Positions 55,260 to 64,000 of a DNA stretch of 64,000 bases are shown one piece after another. This DNA is from Actinomadura sp. WMMA1423 (GTDB taxonomy: Bacteria > Actinomycetota > Actinomycetes > Streptosporangiales > Streptosporangiaceae): positions 3,286,001 to 3,350,000 of the forward strand of contig NZ_CP041244.1 of the NCBI RefSeq assembly GCF_006547145.1. The letters are read 5' to 3'. A model generated the notes under the pieces. It saw only the letters and a program-made list of their open reading frames with translations, was not told the origin of the DNA and did no database searches. The translations under genes and the position numbers were made by a program. Every line of letters starts with the position of its first letter. Within the stretch, counting starts at the first letter, position 1.

Positions 55260-58200
55260 TCATGTCCGGCTGTACATGTCCCTCAGCAGCCTGCGCATGT
55301 CGACCGGTCGGCTCGCCGACAGCCGGGGATCGGTCTGCGTCATCCGCCTGCTGTCCTCCAGGGAGTCCTGGAGTTCCTTGAGCCGGTTGAAGACATCCCT
55401 GTTCGCTCGGCGCTCCTTGCCCGACTCCTTGTTGAGAACGTCCTCCAGGCGGTCGATGTCGCGCAGGAACTCGGCGGCGGACGCGGCGTCGGGCGGCCTT
55501 CTGGAGATGGCGCCGGCCAGCCTGTCGATCTCCTCGTGCCACCGCTGCTGCTCCTGCTGGTTCTGCCTGGCGATCTGGTCGGTGAGCCGGGACAGCTCAT
55601 CGCCGTCGATCATGGTGCCCGGATCGGCCAGTCTCACCCGCAGATCGCAGACACCGCGCGCCGTCCGGGAGGCGTCGACCGCGTCACGGAGCGACGCGCA
55701 CAGCATGTCGACCTGCTGGGCCGCCTGCCGCTGCTGGTTGCTGATCCGTTCGATCTCCGCGTCGAAGAGGTCCTGGGGGATCGTGCCCGCATCCCGTCCC
55801 TCGTGCAGATCCCTGATCTGCGTGGCGATCGTCTTCAGGCCGCCGAAGTCGGTCCTGAGCTGACCACGGAGATCACCGAGCGACATGGTCGTCCCGTTCG
55901 GCAGGTCCACCCGCCTGTTGTTGAGGCTGCCGATCTCCGTGCTCGCGGCGGCGAGCACGTTCTCCACGGCCTCCATGTCGCGTGCACGGCGGTCGTCCAC
56001 ATCCGGCAGCCTCATCTCGGCCCACTGCCGGGACGCCGTGACGGCCGAGTCCTCGGCCCGGCGGGAGGTGATGACGATCCTCGAGAGCTCCTCGTCCCTG
56101 CCGCCGGAGATGAAGCGCGCCACGCGTTCCCGCACCTCGGGAACGCGCGTGTCGAGTCCGTGCGCCGCGAAGACGTCGACGAACTGACCGCCGTCGGTCA
56201 CGTAGCCGCGTTCTCTCAGCTGCGCGGTGAGCCGGGCGATGTACTGGTCGTCGTTCTCCTCGACCCCGTCGACCATCTGGCGCTGCAGGGTGTACCGGTC
56301 GAGGAAGTGGACCGGGTGCGAGGCCTGCTCGATGCTGGTCCCCTCTGGGAAGACCCGCTGCCCGGACCGCTTGTCCACATGCGCCGGAACGGGAATGGCG
56401 AGGCCGTGGTTGCCCATCAGGAGCTGGTCGGTCGACAGACCCGTCGCGTTCGCCATGTCGGCGAGCGCCTGCATCTTCTCCTCGTCGTTGACGAACCCGG
56501 TGAACTCCGGGTCGAGGCCGCTGGGCTGCGCTCCGCCCCACTGCCGGGCCCGCAGCATGTTCAGCCCGTCCTCGGCGTGCTCGGCCGTCAGCCGCCGCTG
56601 CTCCGCGGAGTCGCTGACGCGGATGATGTTGCGGTGCCAGTCATCGGCCTGCCGCATGCCCGTCCGGCCGCCCTGCGCCATGGGCATGCCCGTCGCGACC
56701 GGTGCCGCGCCTGGTATCCCGGGCATGTTCGGGATGCCCCTGACGGCGGCCTGGAGGCCGCGGCCGTACGCGGCGGTGCCGGTGAAGGCCATGAGCGGCA
56801 GCGTCGCCAGTACCGCGGGCGGCGCCACCATCGTCAGCCCGGCCAGGCCCGCGGTCAGCCCGGCGTACGCGGCCGCCCGCTGCGCGGGCGACCCCGAGGC
56901 GGCCCTGCGCTGCAGGTTGTTGAGGCCCCGCTGCAGACGAGCGCGCCCGCCGTCGTACCTGTCCCTCGCCCAGTCGGTGACCGGGCGGACGGCCCGCTGC
57001 GCACGCCGCCCCGCGGCCCCGGCCACCGCACGCGTCGCACGGTTGTTCAGCATGCGCCGCTGCAACGACCGCTCGTCCAGGGCCGCCAGCCGGGCCCGTC
57101 CCGCGCCGAGGCGGCCGAGGCGCTGGGACACCTGCTGGCCGGCGTTGCGCGAGAGTCTCCGGTCGCCGCTGCTCCGCAACACGATCGCCGATGCGAATCC
57201 CGTGGCCCCGGTGGTGGTGGAGATGTCCCCGAGGCTCAGGATCTTGCTGATCTTCCTGAAGAGGTAGAGCGCCACCAGCGGAGCGGCACCCTGGGCGACC
57301 TGCTGGAAGAAGTTCGGCGTGGCATCGTCGGTGGTCGCCTCGATGGCCTGGTACGTGGTATCGGTGAGCATCGTCAGGAACGTCAGGCCGAGTGTGAAGA
57401 GCGCGTCACCGGCCGCCGCCGCACCCGTGAGCTTGAGCAGTCTCATGCCCTGCGGCAGGCCCGCGCCGATCAGCAGTAATGTCAGCGGCAATATCATCAC
57501 GAGTGCCGCCAGGCCCACGCTCGAGACGGTCATACCGATCGCCATCGGTCCCATGACGAACAGGAAGACGAAGGCGACGATCATCGACATCAGGCCCTGG
57601 GTGAGCCGCTGCGCCTGGTTCTTGCCCAGCCAGGCGCTGACGTAGTTCCAGTCGGCCTGGCAGGCGGGTTCGCTCGCGTAGCAGTTCCCCAGCTTCTCCT
57701 TGAGCTCGTCGTCGCCGTTGAAGTAGAACGTGCCCATCGTGCCGTTGTCGCAGAGGAAGCAGAGCAGGTCGACGCCGGCGACGCTGAACTGATGCCCGCT
57801 CTTGTCGTCCTCGTAGGTGATCTGGCTGTAGAGCTTCTCGCAGGCCTTCGCCTTGTTCTTGGTGTCGGTGGCCTTGTCCCACTGCGGGATCGTGTGGCTG
57901 CTGCCGAGCCCGTCGTCGTTGGCCTTGCAGGCACCCCAGGCGATCATGATCATCTGCTCGTCCGCGGCGGGGTCGATGAAATAACCCCGGGCCATCGACG
58001 GCTGGGTGGTGCCCTTGGGATGGCCGGTCGCCAGGTCGTAGGCCTCCAGCTTGCTGGCGGTGTCCACATCGGCGTTGGCCTCGAGCCAGCGGCAGGACGC
58101 ATGGGCCGGGGAGGGGAACTCCTTCGTGCCCTCGCCGAACTGCGCGGCCTGCCAGGAGCGGACGAGCGAGATCTCCCACATCTTGCTCACCTGCACCATC

Positions 58201-59270
58201 GCCTGTTTGCCGCTGGCGAGCGAGGTCCCCGCGTTCCGGCTCAGGTACTCGTCGTTGAGTTTCTCATCGAGTTGCGCACAGGTGACCGGACCCGCTCCGC
58301 CCTCCGGATGGTTGTCGTAGAAGACCGGATTGGTCTGCACGCCGTTGTTGACCCTGCCGATCTGCTGCAGGTTGTAGAGCGAGTCCGAGGCGGTGCCGAA
58401 CCAGCCCTGGACCGTCGAGGCCATCCACGGCGCCGTGTACGCCGCGGTCGGATTGTCCTGGTGCTTGTCGGCCTGGTCGCCCATGAAGAAGATCAACCCG
58501 TTCGCGGCCAGGAACACCATGATCAGGCGCAGCCCGGCCGCGGGTCCCCTGCGGCCGCCGTGGCTGGACCAGCGCCGGACCACCGCCGCCAGGACGAACA
58601 GCCATGCGGGGATCAGGAACCACGCCGCGTACAGGGAGAAGGTGCGCACGACGGAGTTGATCGGATCCGCCGCCCGGCAGATCATGTCGAACGAGTAGCC
58701 GAACCCCATGAGCACGCCGATGATCCGCCAGCACAGGGCCGCCGCCATGAACATCAGGCTGGCGATCATCGAGACGAAGCGCTGGGTCTTGAAGATCCTG
58801 GCGTTGTCCACAACGAAGAGCTCGAAGGACGTCCACCGGTGCAGCGGCAGGAACGACCTCGCCTCGTTGTAGACGTCGCAGCCGTCCTGCTTGATGGTGT
58901 AGGTGGGGACGTCGCCGCCCGGGGCCGCGGCGAGCAGGCGCCCGCCGGGTCCCGCCGCGGTCTGCGCCGCCGGCGCGGCGGAGAAGGCCGGCGGCGACGA
59001 CGCGGCGGGCATGGCCGGGGCCGCGGCCGGGGCCGGGGCCGGGGCCGCCGCCTGCGACGGCCGGCCGTCCGACGTGAAACCCTCGGTCTGCCCGGAGAGC
59101 AGGGCAAGACCGCCGAAGACGGTCAGCGCCAGCGCCCACACCACCAGCTGCAGCCCGCGCCGCGGGCGGCGGCCCGCCGCCTTCGCACGGGCCGGCTCAG
59201 CCCGGTCGGAACGGCTCCTGCCCAGCGGGTCACCGCGGTGGGCCGGGCCGGGCCTCAGCCGACGAGCCAT
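55260..59270 (-). CDS. VirB6/TrbL-like multi-pass T4SS protein with long cytosolic tail, 1336 aa, TTA codon
   Basis: I chose ATG 59270, which overlaps the end of the VirB4-like gene by 16 bp. Longer starts run through that gene in another frame. After one signal-like helix (LQLVVWALALTVFGGLALLS) there is an Ala/Pro stretch, then helices near 165-270 and a cysteine-rich loop. A cluster of helices lies at ~555-700 (MIVAFVFLFVMGPMAIGMTV, LFTLGLTFLTMLTDTTYQAI), typical of VirB6/TrbL. The last ~550 residues are soluble, with basic and coiled-coil parts. Leu598 is encoded by TTA (57479-57477). It probably forms the inner-membrane channel. Confidence 0.75.
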   Translation of the reverse strand: MARRLRPGPAHRGDPLGRSRSDRAEPARAKAAGRRPRRGLQLVVWALALTVFGGLALLSGQTEGFTSDGRPSQAAAPAPAPAAAPAMPAASSPPAFSAAPAAQTAAGPGGRLLAAAPGGDVPTYTIKQDGCDVYNEARSFLPLHRWTSFELFVVDNARIFKTQRFVSMIASLMFMAAALCWRIIGVLMGFGYSFDMICRAADPINSVVRTFSLYAAWFLIPAWLFVLAAVVRRWSSHGGRRGPAAGLRLIMVFLAANGLIFFMGDQADKHQDNPTAAYTAPWMASTVQGWFGTASDSLYNLQQIGRVNNGVQTNPVFYDNHPEGGAGPVTCAQLDEKLNDEYLSRNAGTSLASGKQAMVQVSKMWEISLVRSWQAAQFGEGTKEFPSPAHASCRWLEANADVDTASKLEAYDLATGHPKGTTQPSMARGYFIDPAADEQMIMIAWGACKANDDGLGSSHTIPQWDKATDTKNKAKACEKLYSQITYEDDKSGHQFSVAGVDLLCFLCDNGTMGTFYFNGDDELKEKLGNCYASEPACQADWNYVSAWLGKNQAQRLTQGLMSMIVAFVFLFVMGPMAIGMTVSSVGLAALVMILPLTLLLIGAGLPQGMRLLKLTGAAAAGDALFTLGLTFLTMLTDTTYQAIEATTDDATPNFFQQVAQGAAPLVALYLFRKISKILSLGDISTTTGATGFASAIVLRSSGDRRLSRNAGQQVSQRLGRLGAGRARLAALDERSLQRRMLNNRATRAVAGAAGRRAQRAVRPVTDWARDRYDGGRARLQRGLNNLQRRAASGSPAQRAAAYAGLTAGLAGLTMVAPPAVLATLPLMAFTGTAAYGRGLQAAVRGIPNMPGIPGAAPVATGMPMAQGGRTGMRQADDWHRNIIRVSDSAEQRRLTAEHAEDGLNMLRARQWGGAQPSGLDPEFTGFVNDEEKMQALADMANATGLSTDQLLMGNHGLAIPVPAHVDKRSGQRVFPEGTSIEQASHPVHFLDRYTLQRQMVDGVEENDDQYIARLTAQLRERGYVTDGGQFVDVFAAHGLDTRVPEVRERVARFISGGRDEELSRIVITSRRAEDSAVTASRQWAEMRLPDVDDRRARDMEAVENVLAAASTEIGSLNNRRVDLPNGTTMSLGDLRGQLRTDFGGLKTIATQIRDLHEGRDAGTIPQDLFDAEIERISNQQRQAAQQVDMLCASLRDAVDASRTARGVCDLRVRLADPGTMIDGDELSRLTDQIARQNQQEQQRWHEEIDRLAGAISRRPPDAASAAEFLRDIDRLEDVLNKESGKERRANRDVFNRLKELQDSLEDSRRMTQTDPRLSASRPVDMRRLLRDMYSRT

Positions 59271-61930
59271 GGGTTCTGCTCCTCCCCCGTCTGCGGCGGC
59301 GTGGTGAGGTCGGACCCCGTGTACGCCGCGGCGCCGGCGTCCTGCCCCGGCGGAACCTGGGCCGCGCCGTTCCGCCCCGGGTGCCCCGGGGCGGTGATGT
59401 CCTGTCCCGGCGGTGCGAGCGCGCCGGCCTGCTCCATCCGCGCGGCCGCCGCGACGGCCGCCTCGTACTCCTCCCGCTCGGCCTCCTCGCGGAGCCTGCG
59501 GGCCTCCTCGCGTCTGCGGCGGTCCTCCGGGTTCGTGCTGTAGGCGTCCGCCGCCTCGGGCGGCGTGGGACCGAGGACGACCTGGGCGTGCCGCCCGAAC
59601 AGGTCGCGGAAGATCCCCCGGGCCCAGCGCGCCGGTTTGCCGTCCTCCGCCGGGAGCGGGCCGAACTCGCGGATCTGCGCGAGCCGTTCGGCCGTCGGCT
59701 TCAGGCCGCACAGGTTCAGCGCCGTCTCCGCCTCGCGCTTCTCGTTCAGCTTCAGCACCAGCACCCGGCTGAGGTAGGACTCCAGGTCCTTGGTCACCAC
59801 GTCCGCGATCCGCTGGGTGAGGAACACCGGCATGATGTTCAGCGACCGGCCCTCCCGGGAGATGCGCTGCAGCGAGGCCAGCCCCTCGGCCTGCGAGAGG
59901 AAGGTCCACGCCTCGTCCACGATCAGCACACCCGAGCGGTTGGCGATGAGGATCTCCAGGGAGGCGCGGATGACCAGGCGCACCGCCGCCAGCGCGATGC
60001 GCTCCGACACCGAGTACTCGCTCGGCGTCTTGCCCTCCGGCAGGCCGAGTTCGCGGTCGAAGTCGACCAGCGTCAGCCTCTGCGACATGTCCAGGCGGGG
60101 CAGCGGCTGGAGGGCGATGCCGAGGGAGAACATGGAGGACGCCTCCATCTGCTGCTCCACCAGGCTGCGCACCCGCTCGGCGTCGTCGCCGGGGACGTAC
60201 TTCAGGGCGTCCCAGACGCAGCGCGCGCCGTTGAGGGCGCCCCGCTTCAGCCCGGAACCGAGCGCGAGCCGCTCCGACAGCGTGAGCCCGTCGCGGGAGT
60301 CGTCCAGCGCGGACAGGATGTGCACGTTCGCGATCTCGGCCGCGATCGTCGGCGGCGCGTACCGGAACGGGTCGAAGGCCCCGGGCGACTCCTCCAGCGC
60401 CGACATCGACACGCGCCCGGCGGGGATCCCCAGTCTCTGGACGTAGTCCACCATCCCGTAGAGGGAGTCGCCGCCCTTCGGGTTCACGAAGATCACCGGC
60501 AGGCCGTTCAGCGCGGCCTGGGTGGCGACGGACTGCGCGAAGAAGGTCTTGCCGCTGCCCGGGTCGCCGAAGATCCCGAAGACCGGGGGCAGGTTCTTGC
60601 GGGGGGCGCCGAGCGGGTCGACGAAGAACGGCGTGCCGTCCGGGTCGATGAGCCCGCCGTAGACGCCCACGTCGTCGCCGAGGTCGGAGAACGCCTGGAG
60701 CCCGGCGTGCGAGACCATCGGGACGTTGACGTCCTGCAGGAACGGGTTCACGCGCACGGAGGAGCAGGGGAGGGTCTCCTCCAGTGCCTGGATCTGGCGG
60801 TGCTCCAGCGCCTTCATCTGGATCCCGTAGTACTGGGCCAGGAACTCCATGTAGGTCTCGGTGGCGTCGGTCAGCTCACGGGCCATGATGAAGCTGCACC
60901 TGGCCAGCATGGGCTGGTTGGAGTTCGCGAGGTAGTCCTCGACCTCCTTGGCCTGCTGGAAGGTCTGGGAGAGCTCCACCTTCTCCAGGTCCTGGGTCTT
61001 GCGCTCCTCCTCCATGTTGGACATGATCCGGCGCTGCGCCCGGCGGGCCCGCGCCCGCGTCAGGTTCGCCGGTTCGAGCTCGGCCCGGATCGAGATGACG
61101 TGCGGGGCGTCGCCGGGATGGCTGATCACGTCCAGCGCCCACTGGGCCTCAGGGGACGGCATGACCGGCTGGTCGAACCGCATGACCGCGGCCATCTCCA
61201 GCTCCCCGATGCCGGTGACGCCGAGCCGGGTCGGCATCTCCTCGATCACCGCGTCCGGGCCGCGCCCGAGGTTGTACCAGGACTCCAGCTGGTCGAGCTC
61301 CTGACGGGTCGGCAGCTGCGCGTCCGCCCGCTTGAAGATCGAGGCGATGTGCTCCATGTCCTTCTGGTAGTCGGACAGGTCGGGGACGTCGTCGGCCATG
61401 GAGTCCTTGACCAGGTCCGTCATCGCCTTCAGCGTCGCCATGCCGCCCTGCGAGCCCTTGCCGGCGCGGGACGTCTTGTCCATGAGCGACGACCGCAGCT
61501 GCACGCCGACGAACAGAGCGCGCTTCGGAGCCAGGAAGCCGAAGGCCTCGGCCTGGTACGCGCGCAGTTCCTCGGTGTTGTCCTTCGGCGGCGTGACGAG
61601 GTCGTCCCAGGTGATCGAGACCAGGTGGACGTTCCGGTTGTTGGACAGGGTCGCCAGCCCGCCCACGGGCTGGCGCGACGTCCGCCCCAGGTCACCGAGG
61701 AGCCTGGCCAGCGGCGCGGCCATCGACAGCTGCTCGGCCGGGTCCTCCCACTTCATCGGCGACAGCCGCACGGTGCGGTACATCCACACCTCGCCGTTGT
61801 AGCCGATGTAGACGCCGTCGGCGGTACGCCAGGCGTACGGAGTGGTCCACATGGTGGCGGTGTCGGCTTCGGAACGGCCTGCGCGGCTGGTCCCGGTGAG
61901 ACGTCCGAGCGCCGCCCTCAGGTTGACCAT
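59255..61930 (-). CDS. VirB4/TraC-like T4SS ATPase, 891 aa
   Basis: ATG 61930 follows AGGGAG. The N-terminal domain (~1-430) matches CagE/TrbE-type VirB4 proteins (LRSSLMDKTSRAGKGSQG, ARCSFIMARELTDATETYM). The C-terminal motor has Walker A FGIFGDPGSGKTFFAQSVA (~452-470), Walker B SGVLIVDEAWTFLSQAEG (~664-681), and the Gln-rich sensor FLTQRIADVVTKDLE. It powers assembly or transport. The Pro/Gly-rich tail (~830-891) is an extension beyond the family core. Confidence 0.9.
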   Translation of the reverse strand: MVNLRAALGRLTGTSRAGRSEADTATMWTTPYAWRTADGVYIGYNGEVWMYRTVRLSPMKWEDPAEQLSMAAPLARLLGDLGRTSRQPVGGLATLSNNRNVHLVSITWDDLVTPPKDNTEELRAYQAEAFGFLAPKRALFVGVQLRSSLMDKTSRAGKGSQGGMATLKAMTDLVKDSMADDVPDLSDYQKDMEHIASIFKRADAQLPTRQELDQLESWYNLGRGPDAVIEEMPTRLGVTGIGELEMAAVMRFDQPVMPSPEAQWALDVISHPGDAPHVISIRAELEPANLTRARARRAQRRIMSNMEEERKTQDLEKVELSQTFQQAKEVEDYLANSNQPMLARCSFIMARELTDATETYMEFLAQYYGIQMKALEHRQIQALEETLPCSSVRVNPFLQDVNVPMVSHAGLQAFSDLGDDVGVYGGLIDPDGTPFFVDPLGAPRKNLPPVFGIFGDPGSGKTFFAQSVATQAALNGLPVIFVNPKGGDSLYGMVDYVQRLGIPAGRVSMSALEESPGAFDPFRYAPPTIAAEIANVHILSALDDSRDGLTLSERLALGSGLKRGALNGARCVWDALKYVPGDDAERVRSLVEQQMEASSMFSLGIALQPLPRLDMSQRLTLVDFDRELGLPEGKTPSEYSVSERIALAAVRLVIRASLEILIANRSGVLIVDEAWTFLSQAEGLASLQRISREGRSLNIMPVFLTQRIADVVTKDLESYLSRVLVLKLNEKREAETALNLCGLKPTAERLAQIREFGPLPAEDGKPARWARGIFRDLFGRHAQVVLGPTPPEAADAYSTNPEDRRRREEARRLREEAEREEYEAAVAAAARMEQAGALAPPGQDITAPGHPGRNGAAQVPPGQDAGAAAYTGSDLTTPPQTGEEQNPWLVG

Positions 61931-62080
61931 GTGCTGTCATCTCCCTGGTCGTGTTGGCTCTCAGGGAGACAGTCCGGCATCTGGGGCTGGCGGCATCCAT
62001 CATTGTCCGCACAGTCGCTAATAGAGATTCCGGCCGCTTCGGCGGCCGGGTGACAACCAGAGCGCTGAGGACACTGAGTG

Positions 62081-63796
62081 ATGGCAACTGCGCCGAACCT
62101 CGTCGTCGCGGGGGACCCCGGCGTCGCCCGGACTTTGCGGGAGACCGGCCGGTTCTCCGCGGTGTACGACGCCGCCTCCGCGGCGGAACTTCGCGACCTG
62201 TCCAAGAGCGGGAGGGTCGGCTCCCCCGCCGCCTTCATGTTCGCCCCGGGATTCGTCGAGGACCTCCCGGGCGCGAACGTGGCGGTCCTCGCGAACGGGC
62301 TCGCCGCCAGCGGATTCACCGTGCTCGTGCACGGGCGGTTCGCCGAGCGCGGCGACGTCTTCGATCCGGCCGTGCACGTCACCGGCGGGCAGCTCAAGAT
62401 GTCGGACCTGCTGGCGATCTTCGGGGTCACCGGCCAGGCCCCGGCCGAGCCCGCCCCGGCCGTATCCGAGACGCAGGCCCCGCCGCAGGCTCCGACCGCC
62501 GGGCGGCAGCAGGCGCGACCCGCCGAGGCCGCACCGCCCGCCGCCCAACCGCCCGCCGCCGAGCCGCCCGCCCAACCGGGGCCCGCCGCCCAGGCGCCCA
62601 CTGGGCAGGCGCCCGCTACCGGGGGCTGGAATCCGGCCCCGGCGCGGCCTCTGTCCTTCGCCCAGGGGACGGGTCCCGTTCCGCCGCAGGCTCCCGAAGG
62701 GCCCCCGCCCTCCGCTCCGGCTCCGGCTCCGCAGCCGTGGCCGGCCCCGGCCCCGGGTCAGCAGGGGTTCGCGGACCAGCAGCCCGTCCCGGGAGCCCCC
62801 GCGGAGCCGGGGCCGCAATCGGGTTCCGCCACGAGGCACGACCACAACGCGTTGCCGTCCCAGCCGTCCTCGAACGGATGGCCGGGCCCGCAGCCGACGC
62901 CGGCCGCACCGGTCAGGTCGGAGGGGGCCGCCCCGGCCCGGGGGCGGGTCATCGCCATCGCCTCGGCCAAGGGCGGGGTGGGCAAGACCACCACGGCCGT
63001 GAACCTGTCGGTCTACGCGGCCAGGCATCTGCAGGCGGCCGGCCGCCCCGGGAGCGTGGCGCTGGTCGACACCAACTTCCAGCAGGCCGACATCGCGCGG
63101 TACCTGAGCGTGGAGTCGCCGACGATCCTCGACCTGCTCCGGGTGAACGGGTCGCTCAGGGTGGAGAACGTGCGCACCCATCTCGCGCACCTTCCGGACG
63201 CCGACCTGTTCGCCCTGCTCGGGCCGCAGGACGTCACCATGGCCGACCCCGCGCTGATCAACGCGATGCTGTACCGGCGGATCATCGCGGTGCTGAGGCA
63301 GGCGTTCGACTTCGTGTTCGTCGACACGCCGGTCGCCGAACTCTTCCACCTGACGTTCACCGACCTGATCCTTCCCGAGGCCGACGCGATCCTGGTCCCG
63401 GTCGAGCCCAACCGGGTGACGCTGGAGGCCGCCCGCGCCTGGCTCAGCGCGATCACCATGGCGCGGCACTCCCGCAGCGGCGGCGTCCCGCCCGAGAAGC
63501 TGTCGCTCATCCTCAACCGGGCCCGCGCCGACGTGGACTGCAGCCCCGAGGACGTCATGGACCTGATGCCGGGATGGCGGTTCGTCGGCATGATCCCAGA
63601 GGACCAGGAGTGGATGCAGGCCGCCAACAACCGCCGGCTGGCCGCGATGCGGGTCGGCCCGGACCTGGATGCGACCTTCCGCGAGATCCTGCAGTTCGTC
63701 ACCGGGGACCCGGTGTTCGGCCAGCCCATGGCCGCGCAGCCGGGAAGCGGCCGGGGCGGCGTCTGGAGAAGGCTCCTCGGCATGGACCCCAAGTGA
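62081..63796 (+). CDS. CpaE/ParA-like ATPase with N-terminal receiver-like domain, 571 aa
   Basis: Start ATG 62081 (GTG 62078 is possible). Residues ~1-125 form an alternating strand/helix domain (LVVAGDPGVARTLRETGRFS, LANGLAASGFTVLVHGR), reminiscent of the pseudo-receiver of CpaE. A Pro/Ala/Gln-rich linker (~128-285) precedes a MinD/ParA domain. The deviant Walker A is ASAKGGVGKTTTAVNLSV (~290-307), with VALVDTNFQQADIARYLSV and FVFVDTPVAELFHLTFTDL following. CpaE-like ATPases position Tad pili or secretion machines. Here it probably localises the T4SS. An A24 peptidase far upstream (7978) is the only Tad-like gene in view. Confidence 0.8.
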   Translation: MATAPNLVVAGDPGVARTLRETGRFSAVYDAASAAELRDLSKSGRVGSPAAFMFAPGFVEDLPGANVAVLANGLAASGFTVLVHGRFAERGDVFDPAVHVTGGQLKMSDLLAIFGVTGQAPAEPAPAVSETQAPPQAPTAGRQQARPAEAAPPAAQPPAAEPPAQPGPAAQAPTGQAPATGGWNPAPARPLSFAQGTGPVPPQAPEGPPPSAPAPAPQPWPAPAPGQQGFADQQPVPGAPAEPGPQSGSATRHDHNALPSQPSSNGWPGPQPTPAAPVRSEGAAPARGRVIAIASAKGGVGKTTTAVNLSVYAARHLQAAGRPGSVALVDTNFQQADIARYLSVESPTILDLLRVNGSLRVENVRTHLAHLPDADLFALLGPQDVTMADPALINAMLYRRIIAVLRQAFDFVFVDTPVAELFHLTFTDLILPEADAILVPVEPNRVTLEAARAWLSAITMARHSRSGGVPPEKLSLILNRARADVDCSPEDVMDLMPGWRFVGMIPEDQEWMQAANNRRLAAMRVGPDLDATFREILQFVTGDPVFGQPMAAQPGSGRGGVWRRLLGMDPK

Positions 63797-63838
63797 TCAT
63801 TCTCGAGCCGGCCAGATCATCAGAAAGGAAGCGGCTGT

Positions 63839-64000
63839 ATGGCAGCGCAAAATGAGCCCGCCACCGGAATGGACTTCTGGGCGGCCATCGGCGTCGGCCA
63901 GGAGGAGGACGGGCCGGACGGGAAACCCGAGCAGGACAAGCTCCTGGTGACCGGCGCCCCCGCCTCCGCCGCACCGGCGGACACGGGCGCCGCCGCGGGC
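63839..64000 (+). CDS. Start of an unidentified gene (partial, runs off right edge)
   Basis: ATG 63839 follows AAAGGAAG and lies 42 bp after the CpaE-like stop. The 54 visible residues (MAAQNEPATGMDFWAAIGVG, then acidic, then Ala/Pro-rich) show no domain. Position suggests a further gene of the secretion locus. The bulk lies outside the window. Confidence 0.65.
   Translation, partial: MAAQNEPATGMDFWAAIGVGQEEDGPDGKPEQDKLLVTGAPASAAPADTGAAAG

Noticed and set aside
59271..59909. N-terminal extension of the VirB6-like protein
   Set aside because: It lies wholly inside the VirB4-like gene in another frame. ATG 59270 gives a normal 16-bp overlap and a signal-like helix.

Overview
The window comes from a high-GC, monoderm actinomycete chromosome. 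Codon usage is strongly G/C at third positions, intergenic spacers are short, lipoprotein signals are of actinobacterial type, and there are actinomycete-style PucR, GHKL-ATPase, LCP and type IV secretion genes. An Actinomadura/Thermomonosporaceae-like host is a reasonable guess, but no rRNA or other phylogenetic marker is present to prove it. I saw no tRNA, rRNA, CRISPR array, insertion sequence or integrase.

Region 1 (1-9.7 kb) is an envelope and housekeeping block. It holds the start of a minus-strand gene resembling the small membrane protein next to actinobacterial succinate dehydrogenase, a HTH regulator, and a four-gene plus-strand cluster of secreted OmpA-domain and lipoproteins built from two shuffled modules. 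A soluble Ser/Thr kinase, a LytR-CpsA-Psr protein, an A24 prepilin peptidase and two small membrane proteins follow.

Region 2 (12.3-21.9 kb) is a catabolic/uptake operon. A divergent PucR-type regulator faces DUF917, a hydantoinase/oxoprolinase subunit and a five-gene peptide/opine/nickel-type ABC importer. The short intergenic space carries a perfect 17-bp palindrome.

Region 3 (9.8-12.2 kb and 22-36.8 kb) is the most unusual part. It contains scattered, mostly single-gene transcription units: an RNase III-like protein that has lost catalytic acids, a GHKL ATPase and a degenerate GHKL-like protein, a 26-residue ORF, a GH15-like glycosidase, a 92-aa protein, three EamA-type membrane proteins (two with long coiled-coil tails), a trehalose-phosphatase-like HAD protein, a TerD-CAP-CAP fusion, a 219-aa membrane protein, a 454-aa orphan and a DUF4262 protein. 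Twelve of these start regions (and a weaker thirteenth) carry the same bipartite sequence: TTGnnn, exactly 17 bp, then ACnGTn (mostly TTGC and ACGGT). It lies 50-190 bp before the gene and is followed by a hairpin-rich leader. It does not look like a housekeeping promoter. I read the set as a single, apparently undescribed regulon. The same region holds two diverged arrays of back-to-back hairpins and a four-copy ~80-bp tandem repeat.

Region 4 (36.8-41.5 kb) has a DnaJ-domain membrane protein, a PDZ/Lon-like protease, an orphan OmpR-type response regulator, a 251-aa protein of unknown function and a stand-alone NusA-like KH-domain protein.

Region 5 (41.9-64 kb) is a type IV secretion/conjugation-like locus headed by its own sigma-70-family factor. 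It encodes VirD4-, VirB4-, VirB6-, VirB8/TcpC-, PrgI- and small VirB2-like proteins, a 1275-aa transglycosylase-NlpC/P60 protein, a NERD-domain protein and a CpaE/ParA-like ATPase. No relaxase is visible, so DNA transfer is not established. The locus runs off the right edge.
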